NCBI GenBank assembly: GCA_018398575.1
Contig: JAGTXZ010000006.1
Location: forward strand, 620,001-684,000
DNA: 64,000 nucleotides
Reading direction: 5' to 3'
Source: Ampelomyces quisqualis
Taxonomy: Eukaryota; Ascomycota; Dothideomycetes; Pleosporales; Phaeosphaeriaceae
The stretch's first letter is position 1. Each line of letters opens with the position of its first letter. Of the stretch, positions 1 to 12,124 are shown piece by piece. The position numbers and the translations under genes are program-made. Under the pieces are notes generated by a model. That model searched no databases. It had not been told where the DNA came from and worked only from the letters and a program-made list of their open reading frames with translations.

Positions 1-2217
1 CGTTATAGGCCTAAGACTCTAATAATTCTAATCCTTAATAGAGTAGAGCTAAACGTTCTGCTATTATATAGACTTAATTTAAAGAAGGAGCCTATATTAA
101 AAGCAGTAAACTATACGTATATTGCTTAAACTGTAGGCATATACTTTAACACCTAACTAATAAGTATATAGAGACAAAACACTTTAGCAACTACCTTTAG
201 TCTAATAGTTATAGAGAGGTTATAGAATCTATTTACATAAGGCAGCTACTCCTATTTGTTATACTATTACGTCTACAACTTCTGTAACTGTTTACTACCT
301 AGCAATTTAAACTAGAAATTGTATAAGTACTTTTTAATAAGAACTAGTCTTTTTAAATATTAGAGCGACCCTTATTTTACTACTTTGTAGAGTTTTTCTA
401 GCCTAGCACTACTATACCTAGCTAATACAAGTTTACTCTTATACTCTAAGAACAATACAAGTAGGTAACTAAAAACCTCTTTTTTAATCTTAGTAAGTTA
501 ACAAAAATCTTAATTGCTTTTAACGCCTAGTCTACTACTAACTACTTAAGCTTTTTAGCTATTAAAGCCTATTATATTAACACTAGTTAGTAGATAAGGA
601 AAGTTCTATTAGATTTTGTACCCTTGCGTAGGTAGCACACTAAGGTTTCTATAGCATCTAATCTTATGCAGGTACTTAAAAACACAAAAATATTAAAACA
701 ATTACTAGCAGTTACCTACAATAACGCTTTAAATAACAGTACTCTTAGTAGAAGCTTAGAAAGCAATCTTGCTAATAAGAGAGTTTTTTAGAACGCAAAG
801 AAAAACACTATACTATACCTTGCCTATATTATTAACCTAGTAGTGTAGGACATAATAGCTTACCTAAGGCTAACAGCTTTGCTTAAGATTAAAGGGGCTT
901 AGCAGCTGCAACGCTATTACGTTTACTAGATTAATAATAGTATATTAGTGCCTAACTTCTTGCAAAAGGTATATTACACCCTTTATTACAATTCTTTATT
1001 ACGCACTAAGCTTCTTTAGATCTAGGCAATTTTTATTACTATTAATTTGTCTTCCTAACGTTTTAAACAATTTCTAAAGGTACAATCTAATATACTGCTA
1101 AAAAATTTACTCTATGTAATTTAAGATATTAAGACTAGGTAGAATTTAACCTATAATATGTATCAGCGCACCTGCTTCCTAGCTACTTATATTAATAAGT
1201 AGCTAGAGCAAGAGATTATACTTAATTAGGCCTTATAAGGTAGTAGCAGTAATTTACAAGATAATAACGTAGTTACAGACTTTAAGGACCTTAAAAGGCT
1301 TGAGCTAGCACCTACTAAGTAGTTACACCTTAGAGTAATAACACGTATGCTAGTAAACTTTAAAACAGCTACTAACAGAATTAGTAAAAGCAACACACCT
1401 TAGGCCCTATATATCTAGTTAATATATAATAGACTTTTTAACTTTTTAGATTAAATAACAACTAAGCTATCTAACAAAGAGGATAAGACTAGCTATTGCA
1501 AGGAGTAGCTAGCTGTAGTAAAGGTAGTAGTAGAGAAAGGTAAGAAGAAGTTGTTAAAGTATTATTTACGCATAGATAAAGAACAAGGATATCTTTATAA
1601 CGTTATAACTATTCTTAATCTATCTTAGAAGCTTACTATATATAAAGTAGAGACTATGTTTATTACATAGGTTTATTACAGCGCACTGCTAATAAAACCT
1701 AAAGTAATATATAGAGACTAGACTTTAAACGTATATACTAGTATTAGTTTCTAGACTACATTAATTAATACAAAAACAACTCTATAGTAATAAACAGAGA
1801 CTATACTCTAGTTTATCCTTTGCAACTACAGCGTCTACCTAAACACTAGTAGTTTAAAAGGCCTCTTTCTTAAATAACATAGTCTAGTAGGTTAAGCGCT
1901 AATCTTCCTTATAAAACTAACGCAAGTATTAGACTACTCTATACAGAAGCTTTCTGCTACCTTAGCACTTCTCTAACTAGTAAAGAAGATAAAAAAGAGT
2001 TATTAAATATACTTGTCTAGTAGTAGGCTAATACAGACACGTACCTACGCCTAGCCTAGGTAGCTAAAGACGTACTAGCTATACAGCTTGCAGAAGTTAG
2101 GGTTAAGCGCTTGTTTAATACTGTAAGAAACGTCCTAAAAGATTAACAGTACAAGCTTAGAGCAGAAATAATCTAAAAGATTATAGTTGTAAAACACGCA
2201 ATTACTAAGAAGAATAT
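1..2217 (+). pseudogene. hAT transposase, C-terminal part, RIP-degraded
   Basis: This is a decayed transposase on the plus strand, in more than one frame. Around 815-850 the translation gives YLAYIINLVV, resembling the conserved hAT segment with Cys-Leu-Ala-His and a hydrophobic run. Around 1,270-1,700 the frame is long and fairly clean, with the pattern of the hAT core before the dimerisation domain, including YNVITILNLS. At about 2,010-2,205 the hATC dimerisation domain is clear (RLFNTVRNVL at 2,108-2,137, then a KHA segment). Stops are TAG or TAA where Gln or Trp codons would be expected, as RIP produces. The product would have cut and pasted the element; this copy cannot be functional. 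Confidence 0.8.
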
Positions 2218-2756
2218 ATAACTAAACTATTCTACACTACAATTACTAACTACAGGATCTTAACACAGCACTAAGAGTGTCTAGGATCTACTTAAGCTTC
2301 TAAGTCCTATTAATTTTGCTAGTCTAACTAGCTCTAGAATCTAACGTTTTAAGAATTAGACAAGTAATAAGAAGCAGGAGGGTAATAGAGAAAATAATAT
2401 TAGAGAATCTGCAACGCCTTTATATAGTGCACTACTCTAGACTCCTTAGTATAAGCAGCGCCTACAAAGAAAGAGATTAAGGCCTTCTTGTTTCTTAGAC
2501 TAGCAAGTGTAATAAAAAATGTAATAAACAGTAGCTCTTAACTATCTAAAACAACCTAGGTAAAAAACAGTAATAAACATCTATAATAAGCAGGTTATAA
2601 AGCTAATTAAATAGCTGCAAGATTAGACTATTCCTGCGATAACCTTATTTTAGGATACACGCTAAAATAAACTTATTTCTTTTACTCTACTTTACTTCTA
2701 AGTAATATACTTGTTACAGGCATTAGATTAAAGGCGCTGCACAAGTATAACTCTAT
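2218..2756. other. hAT 3' region without recognised gene
   Basis: This lies between the hATC domain and the subterminal repeats of B1. It is AT-rich and RIP-degraded. A matching inverted copy at about 26,639-27,200 shows it belongs to the transposon. I recognise no domain in it. Confidence 0.5.
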
Positions 2757-2929
2757 AGTAGGTACCCTAACTAAACTAACAACCTAACCTTAATACCCTA
2801 AGCTATATACCCTAACCTAAACCCTACACTAGCTCCTGCGTAACCTAAACCTTACTCTACCTCTCTTATGCTTAACCCCAACCTAACCTCTACCTATAAG
2901 CAGGTACTCTAAACCTATTTACTAGCGTA
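2757..2929. repeat. hAT subterminal repeat array and terminal inverted repeat (B1)
   Basis: The segment is packed with CCTAAC, CCCTAA and ACCTAAAC units in one orientation, resembling degenerate telomere repeats. The same array, inverted, is at 19,368-19,530. hAT transposases are known to bind short subterminal repeats, which is the likely role here. The last 16 bases form the terminal inverted repeat. Confidence 0.65.
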
Positions 2930-3355
2930 AATATAGTAGCTTAGGCGTAAAAATACCTTACTAACTACTATAACTAAGATACTAGCAATATAGCTATTTA
3001 CCTCTTTTGCAAAATTACTAGTCTTTAATATAATAATAGTAACAATCTATAAGTATACCTTAATAAATTTTATTAACTATAGGTTTAAATGCAGAAACGC
3101 TGTGCAACGTTAACATACTCTATAGCAAAAGCTATAAAGGTAGTGTTTAAGTTAGATAACGTAAAAGGCTTATTCTTTCTAGTCTTACTACCTAATACTA
3201 TAGACTACATAATTAATAATCTAAGCACTAAGGAGATTACATCCTTTACAAATATTAAGCCTAAAATACTTAACCTAGGCTTAAAGTATAGCCTTAATAT
3301 TATAGACACTTTCTCTCTAACTGCACGCGCGTTTGCTTAGTTATCTACAAAGAAG
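2930..3355 (+). pseudogene. Ty1/copia gag fragment (element E)
   Basis: The open stretch from 3,089 reads in the style of copia-type gag: a segment with LPNTIDYIINNLSTKEITSF followed by a KPKILNLG-like stretch and ARAFA. The same frame continues upstream to the hAT end with RIP-type stops. Gag packages the element's RNA. The N-terminal part was cut off when hAT copy B1 landed here. The frame runs on past 3,338 for some 65 codons, but I cannot tell whether that part is gag or an inserted element. Confidence 0.7.
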
Positions 3356-3583
3356 TTGTTAAACTCCTCCTTATTAAACACGTTGCGCACTAGCGCCTCG
3401 TTAGGAAAACACAACGTTAGCGACATCTGCGACATTGGTGACATTGTTAGAACAGTTGACCAGACAGTTTTCGACCGTAGTCTACAGTGCCTAGCTACCC
3501 CTATTTGTTCTGGCCGCCTAATTAGACAAAAACGCCCAAATTGATCCACCTGATCTACTGGACCCACCTGCCCTACCCGCGCG
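3356..3583. other. Less-degraded segment of unknown origin
   Basis: This stretch keeps many CA and TG dinucleotides and is richer in G+C than anything around it. Both strands are open (plus 3,356-3,544, minus 3,337-3,567) but neither product resembles a family I know. It ends in CCCGCGCGATTACGTAA, which looks like a GC-rich transposon terminus, directly abutting the inverted-repeat element at 3,584. It may be part of E's gag spacer or the edge of a younger insertion. Confidence 0.4.
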
Positions 3584-4011
3584 ATTACGTAATTATTCTA
3601 AAAGCCTAAAATATAGAGCTTAATTCCCTCTTTAAAACGCACTATTTAGAATTTTTATAGCTGCTCTAGTTGCTGAGATGCACAGCAGTGAAGTTTGTAA
3701 CTTTTTAATGTTCTTTGCCAAGGCTTATTTTCGCTAAAGCTCTAGCACTTTAACTAGATAATATATTATATTTTTTTTAAAAGAAATAGTAACTAAAGTG
3801 TAGATTTTACTCTAGGACTATTTTATATTAATATATTGTAGTGTAGGCGTTAAGATCTACTGTGTTGAACGTACTTTAAAGTTTTTTTAAAAAAGTTTAT
3901 AACTTTAACGCGCTATATCTTAATAACTAGAGTAGCTAAAAAAATCTAAATAGTGTATTTTAAAGAGGGAATTCTGCTCTATATTTTGTATTTTTAGGTT
4001 ACTTACATAAT
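3584..4011. mobile_element. MITE-like element with long terminal inverted repeats
   Basis: Two arms of about 85 bp pair as imperfect inverted repeats: 3,584-3,669 and 3,927-4,011. The shared core is CCCTCTTTAAAACGCACTA on the left against the reverse complement of TAGTGTATTTTAAAGAGGG on the right. The outer ends are ATTACGTAA and, read inward from the right, ATTATGTAA. About 257 bp of AT-rich spacer lies between, with no coding capacity. Length and structure fit a non-autonomous DNA transposon; I cannot assign the superfamily and see no secure target duplication. Confidence 0.6.
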
Positions 4012-4240
4012 TATAAAAATACAGCAATACAGTTACGTGAGTAAAATTAGTAACATTAGCAACACTAGCAACTCTATTAGATCTGGCGACTCTGTTAGGT
4101 TGCTGTCAGGTTGCTGTTAGGTTGCTAGCGACTAGAAGTGAGTGGGGCAACTTTAGCGAATTGTCTAGTAGACAGTATTGCTGTTAGGCCGCCGCAGGTT
4201 GCAGCAATTAGGCCGATTAGATTAATCTTAAATTTTCCTA
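4012..4240. other. GNNAAC-rich low-complexity segment
   Basis: The stretch 4,035-4,140 repeats short units of the form GTAAC, GCAAC and GGTTGCTGT (several GTTAGGTTGCT copies at about 4,095-4,130). It is less RIP-mutated than the neighbourhood. It lies between the MITE-like element and the point where copia E resumes. I see no gene; the minus-strand open stretch 4,125-4,349 is unconvincing. Confidence 0.4.
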
Positions 4241-5693
4241 ACGCTAGTTCTGTATATCTAAAAATAAGCAAGAATACACGTAGTGCAGAAAATATAACTT
4301 TACGTTTATAGGTTATCTTTATACTAATTGCTAACAGCTTAAGGCACACAAAGAGGCAGGTAAGTTAGTCTTAAAGTCTAGTAGTTCTTTAGGCAAGAGA
4401 GCTAAGTCTAACACTGCTAATTAAGCTATCCTAATTAATAACAGCTTCTCTAATAAAGAAGACTTCTTAGAAGCTCTAGCTTTTAGTGTTTAAGTAAATA
4501 AACATAGCAAGCAGCCTTAGAATATAAGTAACTTACTACTTTCTTCTACTTTAGCGTAAACTTTAACTAGCGCATTCTTTACGTAGCTATTTAACTTAGG
4601 TGCTTTACGCTATATATCTAGTTGTATTAATAACTTCTTTTCTATTTTACTAATAAGTAGGACTATTATAATAGCTAGACAAGGTAAGCTTTTAATTAAT
4701 AGTTATAGCTTAGTTTGCTTAACTTGCTTGTTGCCTAACAGTTCTACTTGCAAACTTAATTTAACTAACGTCCTTTATAGTAAGAAACTCTACTATACAC
4801 GCCTCTTTAGCTAGCTATATGTTAGAAACTAAGGATGCAAACTTTAAGCTAAAGAGAATAATTTCTAGCTTGTCTACTCTAATAGCTAGCATATAATATA
4901 GGCTAAATACTATAACAGCGTTATAGAGATATAAGTAGCAAATCCCTTAGCTTTAGCAGGCCTCTACTAAGCTTTATTTGCTTTATTTAAGGAGTTTTAC
5001 TATACTATTAGCTACTTCTACGTCCTGCGTCCTAACTGCATATATCGCGACGCTAAGTGTGTACCTAAAGCCCTAGATAGCTTTAAATGCCTCTAATACA
5101 TGTCCTCTAAGTCTACCTACGCAAAGCCTAAGTCTAGGACTATTCTAAGCTTAGTATAACTATTATAGGTTATATATTTAGACCTCTTTAGCAAGTTTTC
5201 TAAAGCATCTGTTAAAGGATCCTAGTACTTTATTAGCTTTATTAATAAGTCTACCTAATTTACTTAAGTTAGATTCCTTAAGAAGAAGAGTAACGCAGCT
5301 TAAGCTATTAAGGACTTCTTTACTTTCCTTAAGAAGTAGTATAATACTAATATTTAGACCTTTAAGATAGACCTAGGTAGTAAATACTTTAACTTATTAC
5401 TTTAAGAGTACTTTAAATATAAAGGAATTGTGCACAATATATCTCTGCCTTACTATTATAAGAGTAATAGCCTTTCTAAACGTTTTAACTAAACAGTAAT
5501 TACAAGCAGCTGTGCTATAATTAATAATAATAAGCTACTATTTCTATAGGCTAAAGCTATAGCTACTGCTACTTATCTTAAGAATATTGCGCTATACTTA
5601 TTCTTACCTAGCGCTATTACTCTATTTTAGGCCTTGTTTAAAAGGAAACCTTAGGTTTATTACTTGCATCTATAGAGTACCTAGGTATATATC
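4240..5693 (+). pseudogene. Ty1/copia gag end, protease and integrase (element E)
   Basis: At about 4,285-4,330 a segment ending in GYLYTNC looks like an eroded CCHC zinc knuckle. At about 4,590 the frame shows LFNLGALRYISSC, a degraded copia protease site (the active-site Asp-Ser reads Asn-Leu). TNVLY follows at about 4,770, as before the pre-integrase domain. From about 5,160 the integrase core is clear: TFKIDLGSKYFN, then HNISLPYYYKSNSLSKRFN, matching the usual Asp-Asn-Gly-Glu and Ser-Pro-Tyr-Thr-Pro-Gln regions with RIP changes. The frame is cut at 5,693 by element D, whose target duplication ATATC is 5,689-5,693 and 46,470-46,474. Confidence 0.8.
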
Positions 5694-5723
5694 TGTAAGA
5701 ATGCTATAGCGTAGAGCTGTTAG
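5694..5723 (+). repeat. D 5' LTR, first 30 bp
   Basis: It starts TGTAAGAATGCTATAG; the corresponding start of the 3' LTR at 19,288 is TGTAAAGATACTATAG, differing mainly by G-to-A changes. The last five bases GTTAG are the target of A1 and recur at 12,629-12,633. Confidence 0.88.
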
Positions 5724-6227
5724 TGTTACGATCCTAGATCTACACAGCCAATTATTTAGTACAAACCTAACATAACCTAGCACAGGCTAGTAACAAAGGA
5801 CACATGGAATAGATTACGTAACGTAGCTTACAAGTAGATCTATAAGCTTACGCCTTAGCGCGTAAGAAGGATCTAACGCACGTAAGTGCGCTTACGCAGC
5901 TTACAGTAAGCTTTGTAAGTACTACAACTTGGCATAACAAGCTTACGCTGCAACAAGTAAGCTTAAGGATCTCTTATAGTATATAGGAACTACAATAAAC
6001 TCTTATAGATTATTGTGTTTAACTTATGTTTTAACAACTTAAGTTAGTTACATTAAGCTATATAACCTTTGTTACTCTTTTTAGAAAGCCCTAGTCTTTA
6101 CTATCTTAGTAACAATACCCTCTATATCTAAAGCAACTCTGCACCTATCTGCAAAAACCAACCTTAGCTGTACCTCTAGTCTACACTAGCATTCTTATTA
6201 TTTGCTACTAGACTAATAGTCTTAACA
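5724..6227 (+). repeat. A1 5' LTR
   Basis: 504 bp. The first 255 bp (5,724-5,978) have no match in A2; the last 249 bp (5,979-6,227) match the A2 LTR over the same length. The unique part holds about ten GTAAG/CTTAC pentamers between 5,824 and 5,966. A TATATA at about 5,980 sits some 30 bp before the likely RNA start. Confidence 0.9.
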
Positions 6228-6229
6228 CT

Positions 6230-6237
6230 TTAAACAC
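6230..6237 (+). promoter_or_regulatory. Possible self-priming primer-binding site of A1
   Basis: TTAAACAC begins two bases after the LTR end and is the reverse complement of GTGTTTAA at 6,015-6,022 in the LTR, which lies about 35 bp after a TATA box. No site complementary to a tRNA end (starting TGG) is seen. The same layout occurs in A2. Eight bases are weak evidence alone, but the two-base offset equals that of family C. Confidence 0.4.
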
Positions 6238-6259
6238 CCTTACAATAAGCAGTAATATT

Positions 6260-9200
6260 GCAATAGATACACCTAAGCATTCCTAAGTAGGATGACCTAG
6301 ACTTAAGGTTAACAAACCTAATCTCTACTATAGAGACTACAACAAACTTAAGACCTAGATCCTCTAGTTTAACAGGCACTTCTATGTAGAAGATAAGATT
6401 AAGAACGCAGACAAAGTTATCCTTGCTACAACCTACATAAGAGGCGACGCTAAGAAATAGGTACTTCTAATTATCTAGAAGTATATAGACAACAACATTA
6501 CAGACAAAGATAACACTAACCTTGTAGAAGACTAGTAAGCGTTTAAAACACGCTTGCAACAGATCTTCTTACCTCTTAAGAAATCTGTAATTGCAGAACA
6601 GAAAATTTAAAGTCTAAAGCAAACCTAATTAACTGCTAACTATACTAACGTCTTTTAACAATACGCTAAACAAATCTAGTAGGACAATACTACTTTAACA
6701 CGCATGTACAAACAAGGCCTTAAGGCTACTGTACAAGCTAAACTTATGCGTAGCAGAACACACATTACTACTCTTAAAGAACTTTAGAATAAAGCTATTT
6801 GCCTAGACAACAAACTCTACAAATTAGCACTTGAAGATAGGTTATACTCTACACGTCTGCTGCTAGGACACAAAGGAATTTGCCTAAACAAAAAACATTA
6901 GGGATAAATACAACTAAATAAAGGACAACAGCGCTACTACTCTAGACAAGGAACTTATTAACTACGCCTACTAGGAGCATACTTAGGGTACAGACCTAAA
7001 GCTATGCACTTAGACAACCTTAACAAAGGCCTAGAACAGAAAAGTTACCTAAAGAAACAACTACTAAGAGATAGGCCTAACAAAAACAAGATTACCTGTT
7101 ATAATTGTAACAAGGTTAGACATTATGCGCAAGACTATTGCTCTAAGAACAAAGTTACACGCTAGCTTAACGTGTTAACTAACACTTTAGAGAAAGATGT
7201 TAAAGAATAGATTGTAATTAAGAATTAACCTATTGTCTAAACAACTAATAGACTACTAATAATAGGATAGACAGAAGACACCTCTACTATATTAACTAAT
7301 AACTAGGTCTTAACTAACGCTGCGTTATCTTACAATTAGAAACAGGACTATAACATTAAACAATTTTAACAGACAGGACTACTTCTACTGCAAACACAAC
7401 AAAACATTTACAACTAGTACAACTAAACTAACAAAGTTAACTAAGAACATATAGAACAATATTACTAATCCTTATAAGCCTATTATACTCTCTAGATAAA
7501 TAAGTACTCTCTAAATATAGATAGAGTTACAGAGAGGAAACAATTACTACACCTAGAAAACAGAGTCTATAGGACATAGGATTAACAACAGACTACAAAG
7601 GTCTACAATACCTAGGAAGACTAAGAACTTATACTAGACAAGCTAGATATACACTTATTACTAGCTAGCCCTAAACTAGTACGCTAGAATGCGACAGTTA
7701 GAGGACTGTGTCTAGAGACAGACGCAGTTAGACTACATAAGACGTGCTATAACTTACACACAAAGCAGACATACTATACTAATAATAGATAAGTATTAGT
7801 ACTAAGCCCTATACTTACAGAATACTAGGATAGGAAGGCAAATAAATCGCATCAAATCCTACTTACAGACAAATACCTACAGGATTCTTATAATCTAAAA
7901 CACAGACTTCTATTATAGATAGTATATAACAGTAACTACTGCCTAACACACTATAGTAGCAAAGTTAACTAATACTTTTTTTAGCAGAAGAGACCTTGCA
8001 AGTACTAATAGTATAATTACCCTAAGGATACTTGCGCAAATTATCTATACAACAAACAAATTATAGAAAGTTTTCCTAACGTATTAGAGGAAGAAAGTAT
8101 ATCTAACAGAATACTTATTAACAGCAACTGCATAAACTATACATAGCAGTTCTGCCTATAACTAGAATGTAAGAAGCATTACAACAATAAAGAAGCCAAT
8201 AGATATAAGAAGAATAAGTCTTTTTTAGAGTTAACCTTAGACTCTAGAGAGAGACCTAGAGCTGCAACGCAATTAACTTAGCTAAGCTTATAAAACTTAT
8301 AGTAAGAGTTAACAGAAAAAGGATAAAGGCGCTTCTAGATTTAGGATTACAAGTAAACTACATTTTAGGCAATGCCTTGTTAAGAGCTAGGCTCTAACCT
8401 TGCTAGAAATAACAATTATATAAACTTTATATTGTGAATAGAAAGTAGATGCCTAACAAGTTACTTATTAGATATAAGACTACTATAGAACTTAACATCT
8501 AAGGGACTAAACAGGAAATATGCCTAGACGTCTTTAGATTAGCTACTTACAACATTATATTAGGACTTCTATAGTTTAGAAAGAATAGCCTACAGATAGA
8601 CTAAGGAAAGAGATCTATTTCTCTAGGGAATTACAACAACATAACAGATTCTAAGCCTGCGCATTAGCAGCGTTTAATAGTAGATAAGAAGATAATTAAT
8701 AATATTGCTTTAACTAAGACGCAGTTAAAGACATAGCTAGTTAACTTAGATAATTAAGGAAGAAATACTAATACGTTACAAGTTTTAGAGAAACGTATAA
8801 CTTTTAACATACCTAAGGAATACAGAAAGTTTAAGAAACTATTTTTAGAAGAAACAGGTCTAGAAGCACTGCCTAAGTATTAGGAGTAGGACTACAAGAT
8901 TGTCCTAGAAGAAGGGAAAAGGCTAACCTTTAGACTAATCTACAGATTATTAGAAAAAGAGCTAGAAGCGCTCTAAGAATACATCTAAGTAAACCTAAAG
9001 AAAGGTTTTATCTAAGTATTAGAATTACTAGCTAGATACCTAATTATGTTTGTACTAAAGAAGAACAGCAAACTACAACTATGTATTAACTTTTAGAAAC
9101 TTAATAACATTACAGTTAAGAATTAATACCTACTACTTAATATTTTAGAACTACAAGATTAACTAGCCTATGCAAAGATCTTTACAGCATTAGATCTAAG

Positions 9201-11575
9201 AGGCGCGTACAACCTTATACGCATAAAGAAAGGCAAAGAATAAAAGACAGCGTTTAGAACACGCTATAGCTACTATAAGTACTTAGTAATACTATTTAGT
9301 CTTACTAACGCTCTAGCAACGTGTTAAGCACTTATTAACAATATACTTAGAGAACACCTTAACATATTTGTTATAGCATACCTTAACAATATTCTTATCT
9401 ATTTAGAAAATAAGAAGGAACATACAGAATATGTTTATACAATCCTAACACTACTAGAAAAGTTCTTTCTAGCAGTAGACCTTAACAAGTGTAAATGGTA
9501 CTAAGAAGAAGTAGAATTCTTAGGGTGCATAGTTAGAAAGAATAGAGTACAAATAAGCGAGGACAAGATTAAAGTTATTAGAGATTAGCTAACGCCTACT
9601 ACAGTAAAGGACATCTAATTCTTCTTAGGCTTTGTTAACTTTAATTAACAGTTTATTTAGAACTTCTTACTAATTGCTACGCTACTTACTAAACTTACAC
9701 AAAAAGACACACCTTAGAGATAGATAGAAGAACAAAGTCAGGCATTTAAGACGCTTAAAGACGCTTATATAGCACTACTTGTCCTTATTGCATTTAGAAG
9801 CAGAGAGCCGCTTAGATTCAAAACTAACGCATTAGATTTAGTAATTAGAATGTGTGCAAAACAAGAACAAGATAGAAAATAGCACCTAATAGCCTACTAC
9901 TTACAAAAGTTTACACTACTAGAAGAAAATTACAACGTACACAACAAAGAACTACTCGCAATTGTAGTAGCACTTAAATATTAGAGAATCTACGCAGAGA
10001 GTTACTTAGATCTTATAATATACTTAGACTACAAAAACCTAACAACCTTTACTACTACTAAAGTACTTAATTAAAGACAAGTATAATAGTTAGAAATGTT
10101 AGGACAATATAAGTTTAAAATTGTCTATACACCTAGAAAAGATAATAGCAGAGCAGACGCTCTTAGCCAAAGACTAGATATTACTAGAACTAAAACTATT
10201 AACAGCTTAAGCATCCTTAAAAGACAAAACAACAGATCTCTTAAACTAGCAAGATACATTAACAACCTAACAATAAAGATTAGAATTAATGTCCTAGAAG
10301 AACTACAGGAATTAATTATAAGACAACACTACAATAATACTGTACACAGTTATCCTAGAGTAAGCTAAACTATAGAACTAATTTAACAGAATTACTAGTT
10401 TAGAAATATAAAGGACAAAATAAGCGCTTATATTAAGAAATGTGCAGACTATTAACGCAACAAACACAGTACACACACACCTTACAGAGAAATGCAGCCA
10501 ATAGAGCTTCTAACTAAGCCTTAGACTAACATATTAATAGACTTTGTAACAGGACTACTACTATCAAAAGACCCTGCTACAGGATTAGCCTATAACGCTA
10601 TTATAGTTATAGTAGATCACTTTACTAAATACGCTATAATGCTACCCTTTTAACAAGACTATACAGCTATTCAGCTAGCGCACGTACTTAAGGATAGACT
10701 TATCAGATACTATAGCATACTAAGGTTAATTATTAGTAATTAAGACAAACTCTTTACGTTAAATTATTAGACTACCTTAATAGCAGAAATTAGAACGCAA
10801 CAAAAGCTATTAACAGCTTATTATCCTTAAACAGATAGCTAGACAGAAAGAACAAACAGAACTATAAAAACGTATCTCAAGATATACAGCAACCTACAAC
10901 AGACAAATTAGGTTTTACTATTACTAATGGTACAGTTAGCCTACAATAACAAATTATCTAAAGCTATAGGTAAGACGCTATACTTTACAAACTACAGACA
11001 ACATCCAAATCTCTTTACAAGAACACTACCTAGCCTAAGAGCTAAAGCTGCTATACAGACAGCAGAAGAAATAAAGAAGACCTATATTAAAATAGAAGAA
11101 CAAATACAACACGCTTAGACACAAAGCATCTTATATGTTAACAGAAAACAAAAAACAGCACCTTAGCTAAAAGAGGGGGATAAGGTGTATCTCTACACTA
11201 AAAATCTACGCACAAAACAACTAAGCAAAGGACTTAACTACGTTAAAGTTAGACTGTTTTTAATTTCAAAGAAGAACAGACTAGTTACATATACACTCAA
11301 GCTCCTGCTAGATACAAAGATCTACCCTAGATTCTACGTAAGCCTACTAGAACTAGCTAACCCAGAAACACTATTATAGCGAACCTTTCGCTACAAACTT
11401 AAAGAAGAAACTAAATTTAAAGTTAAAAGAATAATAACACACTAAGGCAATAACTATCAAAAGGAATACCTAGTTAAATGGTTAGGATACAACAACTTAG
11501 AAAATACATAGAAACTAGCTACAAACCTTACAAATTGCTAACAACTGCTAAACTAGTACTAAAACTCGCAGAGGT
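6260..11575 (+). pseudogene. gag-pol of gypsy element A1, RIP-degraded
   Basis: Domains in order: a gag with a zinc knuckle reading CYNCNKVRHYAQDYC at about 7,097-7,141; a protease remnant with LLDLGLQVNYI at about 8,330; reverse transcriptase at about 9,040-9,560 with FVIAYLNNILIYLE (usual Asp-Asp read as Asn-Asn); RNase H at about 9,810-10,160 (ending RKDNSRADALS); an integrase at about 10,490-11,110 with NILIDFVTG; and a chromodomain at about 11,390-11,540 with EYLVKWLGYNN. The chromodomain would guide integration to marked chromatin. The many stops are mostly TAG at Trp or Gln positions. CA is retained and TG is rare on this strand, so most decay is G-to-A here. Confidence 0.88.
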
Positions 11576-12034
11576 GTTAAGTAAGTTAAGAGTAGCCTAC
11601 ATAGCCAAAGAGTAACCTATTAGCGCGTCTGCAGCTAGACAGTCTAACGCCTCTGCCCAGACATTCTTGCCTAATTCCTCTAACTTATGTGCAAGGCACT
11701 TAGCCTTCTAATACGCTCTATCTTTTGCCTGCGCAAGTATCTTCTTATTGCGCAGCAGTTGCGCAATTACTTTAGCAAGCAATTTTTTATCTGCTTCTAC
11801 CTTTGCTTTATACTCCTTACAAGTATAATCTAACAATTCCTAGGACAAGTTTACGCATAGACGCCTAATACGCACACACTTAGAACACTTCAGACAACGC
11901 AAACTCTTTAATGCTATAACAAAGCACTCTTAGTTATTAACAAAACAATAGTTGCAGGATATATTAGCAAGGGTTTTGTGTTATTAAATTTCTAGAGCAA
12001 GACGTAGTTGTTTCTTTCAAGAATCAGAAGACAT
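11528..12034 (-). pseudogene. Antisense Cys-rich ORF of gypsy element A1
   Basis: Opposite pol, in one continuous frame of 169 codons from an ATG at 12,034 to TAA at 11,528, overlapping the end of the chromodomain coding region. Internal stops are of RIP type. It shows two C-X2-C-X6-C groups, CNYCFVNN*EC and CSKCVRIRRLC, about 12 residues apart, reminiscent of a Zn2Cys6 cluster. The rest is charged, with helix-like segments (KAKVEADKKLLAK). The start is 91 bp inside the 3' LTR, so transcription from that LTR towards pol is plausible. The function is unknown; fungal gypsy elements need no such protein. Confidence 0.65.
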
Positions 12035-12124
12035 AACAACGCGCAAACCTTAAGACAAGATGCAGGGCACGCTTATAAAGACACAACTACAATTTAAGAC
12101 AAATCTAGTAAGAAAGGAGGATAG

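Larger units (their letters stand above)
1..2929 (+). mobile_element. hAT DNA transposon copy B1, truncated at window start
   Basis: This is the 3' half of a hAT-type DNA transposon; the 5' half lies outside the window. It is the inverted counterpart of copy B2: base 1 matches about 43,274 on the other strand, 1-2,025 matches 41,265-43,274, 2,025-2,760 matches 26,639-27,394, and 2,765-2,929 matches 19,368-19,530. The right end, read inward, is TACGCTAGTAAATAGG, identical to the left end of B2. The next 8 bases, AATATAGT, would be one copy of the target duplication, but the partner is not visible. It sits in the gag of copia element E. C-to-T and G-to-A decay of RIP type is heavy. Confidence 0.85.

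Noticed and set aside
2757..2929. Possible telomere or subtelomere
   Set aside because: The CCCTAA-like units are irregular, occur at both ends of both hAT copies and sit inside a chromosome arm, so they belong to the transposon.
4125..4349. Minus-strand 74-residue open stretch
   Set aside because: Overlaps the plus-strand zinc-knuckle remnant of copia E and a low-complexity segment; no domain.
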